Positions 14,331 through 23,029 of a stretch of DNA of 25,759 nt are shown here, piece after piece (the stretch's first letter is position 1; each line of letters opens with the position of its first letter). The notes under the pieces are model-generated. The model worked only from the letters and a program-made list of their open reading frames with translations. It made no database searches and was not told the origin of the DNA. This DNA comes from an uncultured Lachnospiraceae bacterium (GTDB lineage Bacteria; Bacillota; Clostridia; Lachnospirales; Lachnospiraceae): contig CAJUDE010000053.1 of the NCBI GenBank assembly GCA_910585295.1, positions 1 through 25,759 on the forward strand. The letters run 5' to 3'. Both the position numbers and the translations under genes were made by a program.

Positions 14331-17300
14331 TTAGTCATCCAGAATATCATCAAAATCGGCAAAATCATCTTCCAATTCCAATGCTTCCTCTTCCTCCTCT
14401 TCTATGTCAACCAGCTCTTCCTCTTCTTCGCTGAATTCCTGCTTAGAGAAGCCCATTGCGCCAAAGGATTCTTCTTCTTCAAACGCAAAGTTACGGTCCC
14501 CTGTAATAATGGAATTCAAATCTGTATTGCCATACTCGCTGGTTTCCATAAGCTCCACTTCTTCCCTGTTTTCATCTAGGACTTTCACATCCAGCCCCAG
14601 GGACTGCAGCTCTTTCAAAAGTACCTTAAAGGATTCTGGAATTCCTGGCTCCGGAATATTGTCACCCTTGATTATAGCTTCATAGGTCTTCACACGCCCA
14701 ATCACGTCATCGGATTTCACAGTCAAAATCTCCTGTAACGTGTAAGATGCGCCATATGCCTCCAGCGCCCATACCTCCATCTCTCCAAAACGCTGGCCGC
14801 CGAACTGGGCTTTCCCGCCCAAAGGCTGCTGCGTCACCAGTGAATACGGCCCGGTGGAGCGGGCATGGATCTTATCATCCACCAGATGGTGGAGTTTCAG
14901 GTAATGCATATGCCCAATGGTTACCGGGCTGTCAAAATACTCCCCGGTTCTCCCGTCACGGAGCCTTACTTTACCGTCGCGGGAAAGAGGCACGCCCTTC
15001 CATACTTCCCTATGTCCGCGGTTTTCATACAAGTAATCCATCACATCTGGAAGCAGCTCCTCTTTATGCTTCACTTCAAATTCTTCCCAGGAAAGGTTCA
15101 CATAATCGTTTGCCAAATCCAGGGTATCCATAATATCATCTTCCCTTGCCCCGTCAAACACAGGGGTTGCAATATTAAACCCAAGGGCTTTTGCCGCAAG
15201 GCTTAAATGGATTTCCAACACCTGCCCAATGTTCATACGGGAAGGCACGCCCAACGGGTTCAGCACAATATCCAAGGGCCGCCCATTAGGAAGGAACGGC
15301 ATATCCTCCACTGGCAGCACACGGGAAACCACACCCTTATTCCCATGACGGCCTGCCATCTTATCCCCAACAGAAATCTTACGCTTCTGGGCAATGTAAA
15401 TGCGTACTGCCTGGTTGACCCCAGGGGACAGCTCATCCCCATTTTCCCTGGTAAATACCTTAGCATCCACAACAATCCCATACTCTCCATGCGGCACTTT
15501 CAAAGAAGTATCCCTTACCTCCCTGGCTTTTTCACCGAAAATCGCCCGAAGGAGCCGCTCTTCTGCAGTAAGTTCCGTCTCACCCTTTGGAGTTACCTTG
15601 CCGACTAAAATGTCGCCGGCGCGGACTTCCGCGCCGATGCGGATAATCCCTCTTTCATCCAAGTCTTTCAGCGCGTCATCGCCCACGCCTGGCACATCCC
15701 TGGTAATCTCCTCCGGCCCTAACTTGGTGTCGCGGGCTTCTGCTTCATATTCCTCAATATGCACAGAAGTATAAACATCCTCCTGCACCAGCCTTTCACT
15801 TAACAGAACAGCATCCTCGTAGTTATAGCCTTCCCAGGTCATAAACCCGATTAATGGGTTTTTCCCCAATGCCAGCTCCCCGTTAGAGGTAGATGGGCCG
15901 TCCGCAATTACCTGCCCCGCTTCCACTTTGTCCCCTTTGTATACAATGGGGCGCTGGTTATAGCAGTTGGATTGGTTGCTTCGGGAGAATTTAGTCAGTT
16001 TGTACACTTCCCGTTTGCCTTCTTGGGTTCTAATTGTAATCTCATTAGAAATTGACCGTTCTACCACGCCTGCATGTTTGGCAAGCACACAAACGCCTGA
16101 GTCCACTGCGGCTTTCGTCTCCATGCCCGTCCCCACTGCCGGAGCCTCTGTAGTCAAAAGGGGGACTGCCTGCCGCTGCATATTGGATCCCATCAACGCA
16201 CGGTTCGCATCGTCATTTTCCAGGAATGGGATTAAGGCTGTTGCCACGGAAAATACCATCTTCGGGGAAACGTCCATATAGTCAAACATGGTTTTCTCAT
16301 ATTCCTGTGTCTCTTCCCGGTAACGTCCAGAAACAGAATTCCTTACAAAATGCCCTTCTGCATCCAAAGCTTCATTCGCCTGCGCTACATGGTAATTATC
16401 TTCTTCATCTGCCGTCATATAGACAACTTCATCGGTTACCCGCGGGTTCTTGGGGTCGGATTTATCTATTTTACGGTAGGGCGCTTCCACAAACCCATAA
16501 TCGTTAATTCTCGCATATGTTGCAAGCGAGTTGATAAGCCCAATGTTAGGGCCTTCAGGGGTCTCAATCGGGCACATCCTCCCATAGTGGGAATAATGCA
16601 CGTCACGCACCTCAAACCCTGCACGGTCCCTGGACAAACCGCCTGGCCCCAATGCCGACAGACGGCGCTTATGGGTCAGCTCGCCCAAAGGGTTGTTCTG
16701 GTCCATAAACTGCGACAACTGGGAAGAACCAAAAAATTCTTTTACCGCAGCCGTCACTGGCTTAATGTTAATTAAGCTCTGTGGTGAAATCCCCTGCAAA
16801 TCCTGCGTGGTCATACGCTCGCGCACAACACGCTCCATCCTGGAAAGCCCAATGCGGTACTGGTTCTGCAGCAGCTCGCCTACTGCACGGATACGGCGGT
16901 TGCCCAAATGGTCAATATCGTCATCGTTGCCAAGGCCGTATTCCAAATGCATATTATAATTGATGGATGCCAGGATATCCTCCCTTGTGATATGCTTCGG
17001 GATTAGGTCTGCCGCATCACGGTGCAATGCATTTTTGATTTCCTCCAAAGTCTCATTTTCTGCCAGGATTGTCTCTAACACAGGATAATACACCAATTCT
17101 GTGATCCCAAGCTTCTTAGCCTCCTGGGCATCAATATCTACATAATTGGTTACGTCCACCATTAGGTTGGACAACACCTTAATATTGCGTTCTTCTCCCT
17201 GTATCCAAACATATGGGACTGCCGCATTCTGGATATTATCTGCCAGCTCCCGGGTAACTGTAGTCCCATGTTCTGCAATAATCTCCCCGGTTGACACATC

Positions 17301-18200
17301 CACCACATCCTCTGCAAGGACCTGTCCGTGAATGCGGTTGCGCAGGGAGAGCTTTTTGTTAAACTTATACCTTCCCACTTTAGCAAGGTCATACCGCCTT
17401 GGGTCAAAAAACATCGCATTAATCAGGCTCTCCGCACTCTCTACAGTAAGCGGCTCTCCTGGACGGATTTTCTTATATAATTCCAGCAGCCCCTCCTGAT
17501 AATTCGTTGCAACATCCTTCCCAAAACTTGCGACAATTTTTGGCTCCTCACCAAACAAATCAATAATTTCCTGGTTAGTGCCAATGCCTAGCGCACGTAC
17601 CAGGACTGTGACCGGAACTTTCCTGGTCCTGTCCACACGCACATAGAAAACATCGTTGGAATCTGTTTCATACTCCAACCATGCGCCACGATTGGGGATA
17701 ACAGTGCAGGAATATAATGTCTTACCCACTTTATCGTGTGCAATTCCGTAATATATACCAGGAGAACGAACCAACTGGCTGACAATTACACGCTCTGCCC
17801 CGTTGATTACGAAGGTTCCTGTTTCTGTCATAAGTGGTAAATCGCCCATGAAGATTTCATAATCCTTGACTTCTTCAACTGCCTCTTTGTTGTAAAACCT
17901 GACTCTGACTTTTAAAGGAGCGGCATACGTTGCATCTCGTTCTTTACATTCTTCAATTGAATATTTCACATCTTTTTCGCATAATGTAAAATCAACGAAT
18001 TCCAGACTTAACTGCCCGCTATAATCCGCGATGGGAGAAATATCAGCAAATACCTCTTTCAACCCTTCGTTGATAAACCAGTTGTAAGAATTCTTCTGAA
18101 CCTCAATCAGGTTCGGCATTTCTAATACTTCCTTTTGTCGCGAGTAACTCATACGAACGCTTTTTCCTGCTTTAATCGGACGTATTCTGTTTTTCTCCAT
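14331..18200 (-). CDS. rpoB: RNA polymerase beta subunit
   Basis: Second large catalytic subunit. 1289 residues from ATG 18200, with GAGGTG eight bases upstream. The rifampicin region is FGSSQLSQFMDQNNP then HKRRLSALGPGG, residues 490-520, with D500, H510 and S515 at the positions of E. coli D516, H526 and S531, all wild type. The conserved GDKMAGRHGNKGV and the C-terminal GGQRFGEMEVWALEAYGA are present. The last 60 residues form a very acidic tail (EEEEELVDIEEEEEEALELE). Unlike the textbook order, rpoB is not directly after rplL: a sigma/DUF4179 pair and a terminator intervene, and rpoB has its own promoter at 18319-18348. Confidence 0.99.
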   Translation of the reverse strand: MEKNRIRPIKAGKSVRMSYSRQKEVLEMPNLIEVQKNSYNWFINEGLKEVFADISPIADYSGQLSLEFVDFTLCEKDVKYSIEECKERDATYAAPLKVRVRFYNKEAVEEVKDYEIFMGDLPLMTETGTFVINGAERVIVSQLVRSPGIYYGIAHDKVGKTLYSCTVIPNRGAWLEYETDSNDVFYVRVDRTRKVPVTVLVRALGIGTNQEIIDLFGEEPKIVASFGKDVATNYQEGLLELYKKIRPGEPLTVESAESLINAMFFDPRRYDLAKVGRYKFNKKLSLRNRIHGQVLAEDVVDVSTGEIIAEHGTTVTRELADNIQNAAVPYVWIQGEERNIKVLSNLMVDVTNYVDIDAQEAKKLGITELVYYPVLETILAENETLEEIKNALHRDAADLIPKHITREDILASINYNMHLEYGLGNDDDIDHLGNRRIRAVGELLQNQYRIGLSRMERVVRERMTTQDLQGISPQSLINIKPVTAAVKEFFGSSQLSQFMDQNNPLGELTHKRRLSALGPGGLSRDRAGFEVRDVHYSHYGRMCPIETPEGPNIGLINSLATYARINDYGFVEAPYRKIDKSDPKNPRVTDEVVYMTADEEDNYHVAQANEALDAEGHFVRNSVSGRYREETQEYEKTMFDYMDVSPKMVFSVATALIPFLENDDANRALMGSNMQRQAVPLLTTEAPAVGTGMETKAAVDSGVCVLAKHAGVVERSISNEITIRTQEGKREVYKLTKFSRSNQSNCYNQRPIVYKGDKVEAGQVIADGPSTSNGELALGKNPLIGFMTWEGYNYEDAVLLSERLVQEDVYTSVHIEEYEAEARDTKLGPEEITRDVPGVGDDALKDLDERGIIRIGAEVRAGDILVGKVTPKGETELTAEERLLRAIFGEKAREVRDTSLKVPHGEYGIVVDAKVFTRENGDELSPGVNQAVRIYIAQKRKISVGDKMAGRHGNKGVVSRVLPVEDMPFLPNGRPLDIVLNPLGVPSRMNIGQVLEIHLSLAAKALGFNIATPVFDGAREDDIMDTLDLANDYVNLSWEEFEVKHKEELLPDVMDYLYENRGHREVWKGVPLSRDGKVRLRDGRTGEYFDSPVTIGHMHYLKLHHLVDDKIHARSTGPYSLVTQQPLGGKAQFGGQRFGEMEVWALEAYGASYTLQEILTVKSDDVIGRVKTYEAIIKGDNIPEPGIPESFKVLLKELQSLGLDVKVLDENREEVELMETSEYGNTDLNSIITGDRNFAFEEEESFGAMGFSKQEFSEEEEELVDIEEEEEEALELEDDFADFDDILDD

Positions 18201-18318
18201 TGACGTTTCACCTCTCGTTTTCTAATTTACAACAATCAATAGTTTATAAAGTACGTTGCCTATTCCCTATCTATAATTAATTATAATAAGCACACTTTAT
18301 CACAATAATGCACTCTAT

Positions 18319-18348
18319 ATGATAGCACAAGCATTAATTCCATGTCAA
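18319..18348 (-). promoter_or_regulatory. Sigma-A promoter of rpoBC
   Basis: On the minus strand TTGACA (18348-18343) and TATCAT (18324-18319) are 18 bases apart. The leader would be about 112 nt, A+T-rich and without a clear terminator. It lies between the terminator of the DUF4179 gene and rpoB. Confidence 0.75.
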
Positions 18349-18394
18349 GGATTATTTTGGAAAACTGCAATATTAGGCTGCAAACAAAATGCAC

Positions 18395-18425
18395 AAAAAA
18401 TATCTGGGGAAGCTAGCTTCCCCAG
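18395..18425 (-). terminator. Terminator of the sigma/DUF4179 operon
   Basis: A perfect 22-base palindrome (18404-18425; arms CTGGGGAAG, centre CTAG) is followed by AT and six U residues on the minus strand, about 45 bases after the stop. It insulates rpoBC from the upstream genes. Confidence 0.88.
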
Positions 18426-18469
18426 AGTAATATATTAATGCCACAGCCCCGCTTGGCGCTTTCCATCTA

Positions 18470-19642
18470 TTACGGCACCTTAAACCCAATCTCTGCAATT
18501 TTTGTCTGCTCTTCATCCTTGGCTTCCACACAAAATGATAAATCTTTCTGCCCATCATACAGCACCATAATCTGTGAAGTGCTGGTGCCGTCCTCGTGAA
18601 GGTCCGCCTTTTGGTTCAGCCACTGAAGCCAATTCCCCTCGCTGTCTTTGATTCCCAAGTCTGGGTCGTTAAATTTATCATTGTATGGCTCATTCCTGAA
18701 ATCTGGAAGCTCAACCTCCAAAACCAATCCTGCCTTTGTCTTAATGCCGCGTTTTACTACAATACCATTTTCTTCTTTATTAATATCAAAGGCTTCATTT
18801 TGAGAAGTGTCAACCGTCACCGGGAACCGGAGAGTCCATTCCCCTGACGCAGTTCCAGTACTCTTGTATTCGCCATCTTCTTCCCAGGCGTCCCAGAGAT
18901 ACCCGTCAAGCTGGCGTACTGTCCAGTCCACCACAACAGTCCCGCCTTCCTCCAGCGCTAAGTCCATCGGATTGTTGCCCATATCGTAAGGAGCCATCAA
19001 GTCTAACTGCTGTGCTGCCACAAAAGTTCCATCTGAAGATTTTTCAAATGGCCGGATAACTTCCGCCGCCTCAACCCCATTGATTTTAATGTTATATGGC
19101 TCCCCATCCTTTTTCTCAAGCACAATCCCATCCGCGCTGTTCAACTCTTCCCGATTTGTCTTAAGCGTGGTGGTATAATAAAGCACATAGCCATCACAGT
19201 ACACATCTGACACAGATATTGAAACGCCGTCCTGTTCTGCTGTCAAGGCATACCCTTCTTCCCCTTGGCGTTTATCCACCTCTTTCTGGACTGCCACTGC
19301 GTTTTCACCGATAATGGAATACCTCTCGGTGTCTTCCTGCTCGTATTTCCCGCCCTGGGAGGTTTCAATTAATTTTCCAAACACGCTGCTTAATAACTCT
19401 TTCGCCTGAACTGGATTTGCAAGCCCGAATGCCCCTACTGTGATAATGCATGCCGCCGCTGCCCCTGCCGCCGCTTTCCAAGTTTTCCCTTTTTTCTTTT
19501 CTGTCCTTTTTTCCATTCTCTTTACCTCCATTAAAATTCTCTGTTTTTGCCTTTCTTTGTCTTCGGAGGATAATTCTATCTCTTCATATTCCCTAAAATC
19601 TGTTCCCACTTCATTCAGTAACCTATAAATATTTTTTGCCAT
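18470..19642 (-). CDS. DUF4179-type membrane protein, probable anti-sigma factor
   Basis: A 390-residue protein with a cytoplasmic N-terminus (about 1-52, KRQKQ-like charged helix EDKERQKQRILMEVKRMEKRTEKKKGK), one membrane segment (AAAGAAAACIITVGAFGLA, about 55-73) and a large outer domain of beta character with Tyr/Trp-rich motifs (VYCDGYVLYYTTTLK, VDWTVRQLDGYLWDAWEEDG, EGNWLQWLN). This is the pattern of clostridial DUF4179 proteins, which pair with ECF sigma factors and are thought to hold them at the membrane. ATG 19642 is two bases after the sigma stop, with its ribosome site AGAGGTG inside the sigma gene, so translation is coupled. The outer signal it senses is unknown. The role as anti-sigma factor is inferred from topology and coupling. 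Confidence 0.85.
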   Translation of the reverse strand: MAKNIYRLLNEVGTDFREYEEIELSSEDKERQKQRILMEVKRMEKRTEKKKGKTWKAAAGAAAACIITVGAFGLANPVQAKELLSSVFGKLIETSQGGKYEQEDTERYSIIGENAVAVQKEVDKRQGEEGYALTAEQDGVSISVSDVYCDGYVLYYTTTLKTNREELNSADGIVLEKKDGEPYNIKINGVEAAEVIRPFEKSSDGTFVAAQQLDLMAPYDMGNNPMDLALEEGGTVVVDWTVRQLDGYLWDAWEEDGEYKSTGTASGEWTLRFPVTVDTSQNEAFDINKEENGIVVKRGIKTKAGLVLEVELPDFRNEPYNDKFNDPDLGIKDSEGNWLQWLNQKADLHEDGTSTSQIMVLYDGQKDLSFCVEAKDEEQTKIAEIGFKVP

Positions 19643-19644
19643 GC

Positions 19645-20196
19645 TTAAACACCTCTTTCCGCCCGGAACTGCCTGCGAATCTTCTCTTTCCCTCTGGACA
19701 GGCGATTATAAATCACTTCTTTTTTTATGCCTGTTTCTTCACTTACCTGCGCAACCGTCTTTTCTTCCACATATAATTCCAAAAACAATTCCCTGTCTGA
19801 GGGTTTTAAGAAACTCAGCATTTTTTCCACTTCTTCTGATATCTCCCGTTCTACCATCCCTGCCAGCATTTGGTCTTCCTGGGCAACTGCTGCGTCTTCG
19901 ATGCTGACCGTTACCAGTTCCCGCTGATACTGGCGTAAATAATCAATGGCGCGATACCTTGCAATGGCTGCCGCCCAGTTCTTAAATGAATTTTTATTCT
20001 CGTCAAATTCAGAGATATTCTGCCAAACCTTCAAAAGCACGTCGTTAAAGCATTCTTCCTGTTTCTCCGGCAGGCGAAAAAGATGTTTGCGGATAATTGC
20101 CATCAGCAGACCGCCATATTCATCGATTACATACATAAGGGCTTTTTCATTATGCAATTGTAATTGCCGAATATAATTTTTTTCTCCAATCTTCAT
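19645..20196 (-). CDS. ECF-type RNA polymerase sigma factor
   Basis: A 183-residue group IV sigma factor. Region 2 is about residues 20-95 (ECFNDVLLKVWQNISEFDEN, then FKNWAAAIARYRAIDYLRQ), and region 4 about 125-178 (LSFLKPSDRELFLELYVEEK, then VAQVSEETGIKKEVIYNRLSRGKEKIRRQF). Regions 1 and 3 are absent, as usual for the group. ATG 20196 follows AGAGGA. Its stop is two bases before the DUF4179 gene, its likely membrane-bound regulator. Such factors usually drive their own operon; I could not read a convincing ECF promoter in the gap upstream, which is filled with palindromic repeats. The target genes cannot be deduced here. Confidence 0.93.
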   Translation of the reverse strand: MKIGEKNYIRQLQLHNEKALMYVIDEYGGLLMAIIRKHLFRLPEKQEECFNDVLLKVWQNISEFDENKNSFKNWAAAIARYRAIDYLRQYQRELVTVSIEDAAVAQEDQMLAGMVEREISEEVEKMLSFLKPSDRELFLELYVEEKTVAQVSEETGIKKEVIYNRLSRGKEKIRRQFRAERGV

Positions 20197-20302
20197 AAAT
20201 TATCCTCTTTTCCAAACCTGCGCGCCGGCTTGTTTTGTGTTACACTTATTATTACGGATGCCGCCGGGAAAATCTATCAAAAATTAGAAATATTTTTTAT
20301 CA

Positions 20303-20354
20303 TATAGGAAATTTATATACTTTAACACTTTACAGCAGCATGGTCTTTCCTATA
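20303..20354. repeat. Degenerate copy of the TATAGGAA palindromic repeat
   Basis: Outer arms TATAGGAA (20303-20310) and TTCCTATA (20347-20354), with an inner ACTTTAACACTTTACA and GGTCTTTCCTATA resembling the better copy at 20452-20508. It appears to be a decayed member of the same family. Confidence 0.5.
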
Positions 20355-20451
20355 AAAATCGAGTAGGGGAATGCTCTTCTCCACTACCCGCCGCGCCGAG
20401 CACAATTGCGAAGCAATATATCCCTCTTGTGCGAGTGCGCATATTATTTTT
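20355..20451. other. Spacer between two palindromic units, no gene
   Basis: Contains ACCCGCCGC, a hairpin TTGC-gaa-GCAA inside GCACAA/TTGTGC arms (about 20398-20432), and GTGCG. The words TACCCGCCGC and GTGCG reappear in the same order beside the copy at the right end of the window when that copy is read on the minus strand, so this spacer seems to be part of the repeat. An open frame across it is not credible as a gene. Confidence 0.5.
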
Positions 20452-20508
20452 GTCTTATAGGAAGACACTTTCACGCTTTCGCGTGACAAGGTCTTTCCTA
20501 AATAAGAC
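20452..20508. repeat. Palindromic dispersed repeat, copy 1
   Basis: Arms GTCTTATAGGAAGAC and GTCTTTCCTAAATAAGAC enclose ACTTT, the hairpin CACGC-tttc-GCGTG (20472-20485) and ACAAG. The copy at 25644-25707, read on the minus strand, has the same order of words, with changes that mostly keep pairing. Confidence 0.8.
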
Positions 20509-20540
20509 AAAAAAGGAACCCAGCCCTGCTGGATTCCCTT
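20509..20540 (-). terminator. rplL terminator
   Basis: GGAACCCAGC (20515-20524) pairs with GCTGGATTCC (20528-20537) with one G-U in the minus-strand RNA, followed by six U residues. It lies about 70 bases after rplL and abuts the palindromic repeat. Confidence 0.85.
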
Positions 20541-20609
20541 TCATTCCCATAAACAGCAAATGAAATATAGCCGCTGCTTACGCGGATATTAAGTTTGTGC
20601 AAAATAGAA

Positions 20610-20987
20610 TTATTTCAAGGTTACTTTTGCGCCTTCTGCTTCTAACTTGCCTTTGATGTCTTCTGCTTCTGCTTTCTCAACGCCTTCTTTCACAACCTTT
20701 GGAGCGCCGTCAACAACTTCTTTTGCTTCTTTCAAGCCAAGGCCGGTAACTTCACGTACCACTTTGATAACCTTAACTTTGTTCGGGCCAACTTCTGTCA
20801 GCTCTACATTGAAGTCTGTCTTCTCTTCTGCTGCTGCCGCGCCGTCCCCACCTGCTGCTGCAACAACCACGCCTGCTGCTGCGGATACGCCAAATTCCTC
20901 TTCACATGCTTTTACTAATTCATTTAATTCTAATACGCTTAACTCTTTAATAGCTTCAATAAATTCTTCCGTTGTTAATTTTGCCAT
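20610..20987 (-). CDS. rplL: 50S ribosomal protein L7/L12
   Basis: Stalk protein, present in several copies per ribosome, that recruits elongation-factor GTPases. 125 residues: an N-terminal dimerisation domain (1-35, KLTTEEFIEAIKELSVLEL), the Ala/Gly-rich hinge (about 36-52, SAAAGVVVAAAGGDGAAAA) and the C-terminal factor-binding domain with KVIKVVREVTGLGLKEAKE. ATG 20987 has GGAGG upstream. It follows rplJ by 84 bases, and the L10 leader upstream of rplJ should control both. Confidence 0.98.
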   Translation of the reverse strand: MAKLTTEEFIEAIKELSVLELNELVKACEEEFGVSAAAGVVVAAAGGDGAAAAEEKTDFNVELTEVGPNKVKVIKVVREVTGLGLKEAKEVVDGAPKVVKEGVEKAEAEDIKGKLEAEGAKVTLK

Positions 20988-21071
20988 TATAATTTACCTC
21001 CATAATAATATTTGTTTTAATTAAAATTTTAACTTAACAATGGTACCCTTTTGCCTTCGGCTCGGCAATCT

Positions 21072-21584
21072 CTAGTTGCTTTCAGCCTCAGCCGGAGCTT
21101 CCCCACCCTGTTCTGCAATCTGGTTAAGAACACGGGCAAAGTTGGTAATCGGTGACTGGATGCTTCCAAGGAACTTGGAGAGCAGCTCTTCCCTGGATGG
21201 GATAGAAGCAATCACTTTGATTTCATCTGAATCATAGAAAGTCCCTTCCACAACGCCTGCCTTTAATTCCAGGGCTGGTGCTGTTTTAGAAAATTTAGAA
21301 AGGATCCTGGCTGGCGCTGTTGCGTCGTCTTTGGAAATAGCAATTGCGCTTGGCCCTTCTAGCATTTCGCACATGCTTTCACAATCAGTTCCCTTAAACG
21401 CAAAATTCATCAATGTGTTTTTATATACTTTATAAACAACACCAGCTTCTCTCAACTGTTTACGCAGCTGAGTGTCTTCATCCACAGTTAATCCACGGTA
21501 GTCTACTAACACAACAGACTGCGCGTCTTTGATGTGGTCAGAAATTTCCTGTACTACAGGCTGCTTTAATTCTATTTTTGCCAC
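21072..21584 (-). CDS. rplJ: 50S ribosomal protein L10
   Basis: Base of the L7/L12 stalk, bound to 23S rRNA. 170 residues from ATG 21584, with AAGGAGGTG upstream. The N-terminal domain includes VLVDYRGLTVDEDTQLRKQLREAGV, and the C-terminal helix that carries L12 dimers is at about 130-160 (REELLSKFLGSIQSPITNFA). The L10-L12 complex is known to bind the L10 leader RNA, which is present just upstream, giving autoregulation of rplJ-rplL. Confidence 0.98.
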   Translation of the reverse strand: MAKIELKQPVVQEISDHIKDAQSVVLVDYRGLTVDEDTQLRKQLREAGVVYKVYKNTLMNFAFKGTDCESMCEMLEGPSAIAISKDDATAPARILSKFSKTAPALELKAGVVEGTFYDSDEIKVIASIPSREELLSKFLGSIQSPITNFARVLNQIAEQGGEAPAEAESN

Positions 21585-21742
21585 GAATTGTGCACCTCCT
21601 TATATTTTTTAAAAAGCCCCTTTGTCCAAGACAAAGGGGCTTGAAATACTCTTCAATCCTTGCAGGCATAACATGTCCTGCAAATTCCCTCGGCAGGCCA
21701 TACAGTTACGCCGCGCGGCACCTGCTGTCTTCGGTCATATCG
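21585..21742 (-). ncRNA. L10 leader (ribosomal protein leader) with attenuator
   Basis: Between the promoter at 21749-21777 and rplJ the RNA carries the family's hallmark words: GAAGACAGCAGGTG, GCCTGCCGAGGG, and a second stem around CCTGCAAGG. It ends in a strong hairpin, AAGCCCCTTTGT/ACAAAGGGGCTT (21614-21642), followed by U residues, about 30 bases before rplJ. When L10-L12 is in excess it binds the upper part and favours termination. The hallmark words and position leave little doubt about the family; the mutually exclusive antiterminator was not traced base by base. Confidence 0.9.
21611..21642 (-). terminator. Attenuator hairpin of the L10 leader
   Basis: Perfect 12-base stem with a five-base loop and a run of U residues, placed just before the rplJ ribosome binding site. 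Confidence 0.88.
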
Positions 21743-21748
21743 CTATTC

Positions 21749-21777
21749 AGTATAGCATTGTGTATATTAGATGTCAA
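21749..21777 (-). promoter_or_regulatory. Sigma-A promoter of rplJ-rplL
   Basis: On the minus strand TTGACA (21777-21772) and TATACT (21754-21749) are 17 bases apart, beginning nine bases after the rplA stop. So rplJL can be transcribed apart from rplKA. Confidence 0.88.
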
Positions 21778-21785
21778 CACCAATT

Positions 21786-22478
21786 TTATACGAACTTTGC
21801 CGTATTGAGCCTTACGCCAGGCCCCATCGTAGGAGCGAGCGTAACGCTTTTCAGGTACTGCCCCTTCAAAGCGGATGGCCTAGCTTTGATGATGGCATCC
21901 ATAAGGGTCTGGAAGTTGTCCGCTAATTGTTCTTCTGTAAAAGATGCTTTTCCAATTGGCACATGGATAATATTTGTTCTGTCTAACCTATACTCGATTT
22001 TACCAGCTTTGATTTCATTGATTGCCTTGGTAACGTCCATAGTAACTGTCCCTGCCTTGGGGTTTGGCATTAAGCCTTTCGGCCCCAGCACACGCCCTAA
22101 ACGGCCTACCACGCCCATCATGTCCGGTGTTGCAACTACAACGTCAAAGTCCAGCCAGCCATCGTTCTGGATTTTGGGGATTAACTCTTCCCCACCCACA
22201 TGGTCAGCGCCTGCTGCCAATGCTTCATCCAATTTATCGCCTTTGGCGAATACTAACACTTTCACTGACTTGCCAGTCCCATGGGGCAGCACTACAGCGC
22301 CGCGGATCTGCTGCTCTGCATGGCGCCCGTCGCAGCCGGTCCTAATATGGGCTTCAATCGTTTCATCAAATTTTGCAACCGCTGCTTTTTTCACTAAGCT
22401 GATTGCTTCTGGTGTGTCATACTGCGCTGCGCGGTCAATAGATTTTGCAGCCTCTGTATATTTTTTTCCTCGTTTCAT
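21786..22478 (-). CDS. rplA: 50S ribosomal protein L1
   Basis: Protein of the L1 stalk, which moves deacylated tRNA out of the E site. 230 residues from ATG 22478, with AAGGAGG upstream. Conserved stretches are LPHGTGKSVKVLVFAKG, ATPDMMGVVGRLGRVLGPKG and LMPNPKAGTV. It follows rplK by 64 bases. L1 is known to repress its own operon by binding the mRNA; a GGGAG/CTCCC hairpin lies in the rplK-rplA gap, but I cannot show it is the L1 site. Confidence 0.98.
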   Translation of the reverse strand: MKRGKKYTEAAKSIDRAAQYDTPEAISLVKKAAVAKFDETIEAHIRTGCDGRHAEQQIRGAVVLPHGTGKSVKVLVFAKGDKLDEALAAGADHVGGEELIPKIQNDGWLDFDVVVATPDMMGVVGRLGRVLGPKGLMPNPKAGTVTMDVTKAINEIKAGKIEYRLDRTNIIHVPIGKASFTEEQLADNFQTLMDAIIKARPSALKGQYLKSVTLAPTMGPGVRLNTAKFV

Positions 22479-22542
22479 TCTAAATAACCTCCTTGTGGTA
22501 TTACCGGGAGTCCGTCCCTCCCACGGTTTGCAAGTATATGGC

Positions 22543-22968
22543 CTACTCCTCTACTGTAACCCCCATACTCCTTGCTGTGCCTGCGATCATGCTCATTGCC
22601 GCCTCTAAAGAAGCTGCATTTAAATCCGGCATCTTTAATTCTGCGATTTCCTGAACCTTTGCTTTGGAAATAGTTGCTACTTTTGTCTTATTTGGCACCG
22701 CAGAACCGGACTTGATATTGCACGCCTTCTTAATCAATACTGCTGCAGGCGGGGTCTTTGTCACGAAGCTAAAGCTTCTGTCTGAGTATACGGTAATTAC
22801 TACTGGAATAATTAAATCCCCCTGGTCTGCGGTCCTAGCGTTGAACTGTTTGGTAAACTCAACGATATTCACGCCATGCTGTCCAAGGGCAGGGCCAACT
22901 GGTGGTGCAGGCGTAGCCTTTCCAGCAGGGATCTGCAACTTAATATATCCTTCTACTTTCTTTGCCAT
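22543..22968 (-). CDS. rplK: 50S ribosomal protein L11
   Basis: Part of the GTPase-associated centre, binding 23S rRNA with the L10-L12 stalk. ATG 22968, eight bases after AGGAGG, gives 141 residues beginning MAKKVEGYIKLQIPAGKATPAPPVGPALGQ, the normal start; six upstream in-frame codons are not part of the protein. The C-terminal RNA-binding domain includes GSAVPNKTKVATISKAKVQEIAE. It lies between nusG and rplA and is presumably transcribed from the rpmG promoter. Confidence 0.98.
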   Translation of the reverse strand: MAKKVEGYIKLQIPAGKATPAPPVGPALGQHGVNIVEFTKQFNARTADQGDLIIPVVITVYSDRSFSFVTKTPPAAVLIKKACNIKSGSAVPNKTKVATISKAKVQEIAELKMPDLNAASLEAAMSMIAGTARSMGVTVEE

Positions 22969-23029
22969 TTGGAAATTCCTCCTCACATAATTCTTGTTAC
23001 AGCCACTCTAAAATCCTTTAAAATGCATC

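Noticed and set aside
14331..18200. Possible rifampicin-resistance change in rpoB
   Set aside because: D500, H510 and S515 at the main resistance positions are wild type.
20322..20510. Open frame of 62 codons on the minus strand
   Set aside because: It lies wholly within the palindromic repeat and its spacer, lacks a ribosome binding site, and its residues follow from the inverted repeat words.
22479..22542. GGGAG/CTCCC hairpin in the rplK-rplA gap as an L1 operator
   Set aside because: The stem is only five bases, and I could not match it to the known L1-binding fold of 23S rRNA or operon leaders.
21622..22608. Long plus-strand open frame of 328 codons
   Set aside because: It is antisense to rplA, the end of rplK and the L10 leader, which are certain. 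Long shadow frames are common opposite conserved genes of this composition.
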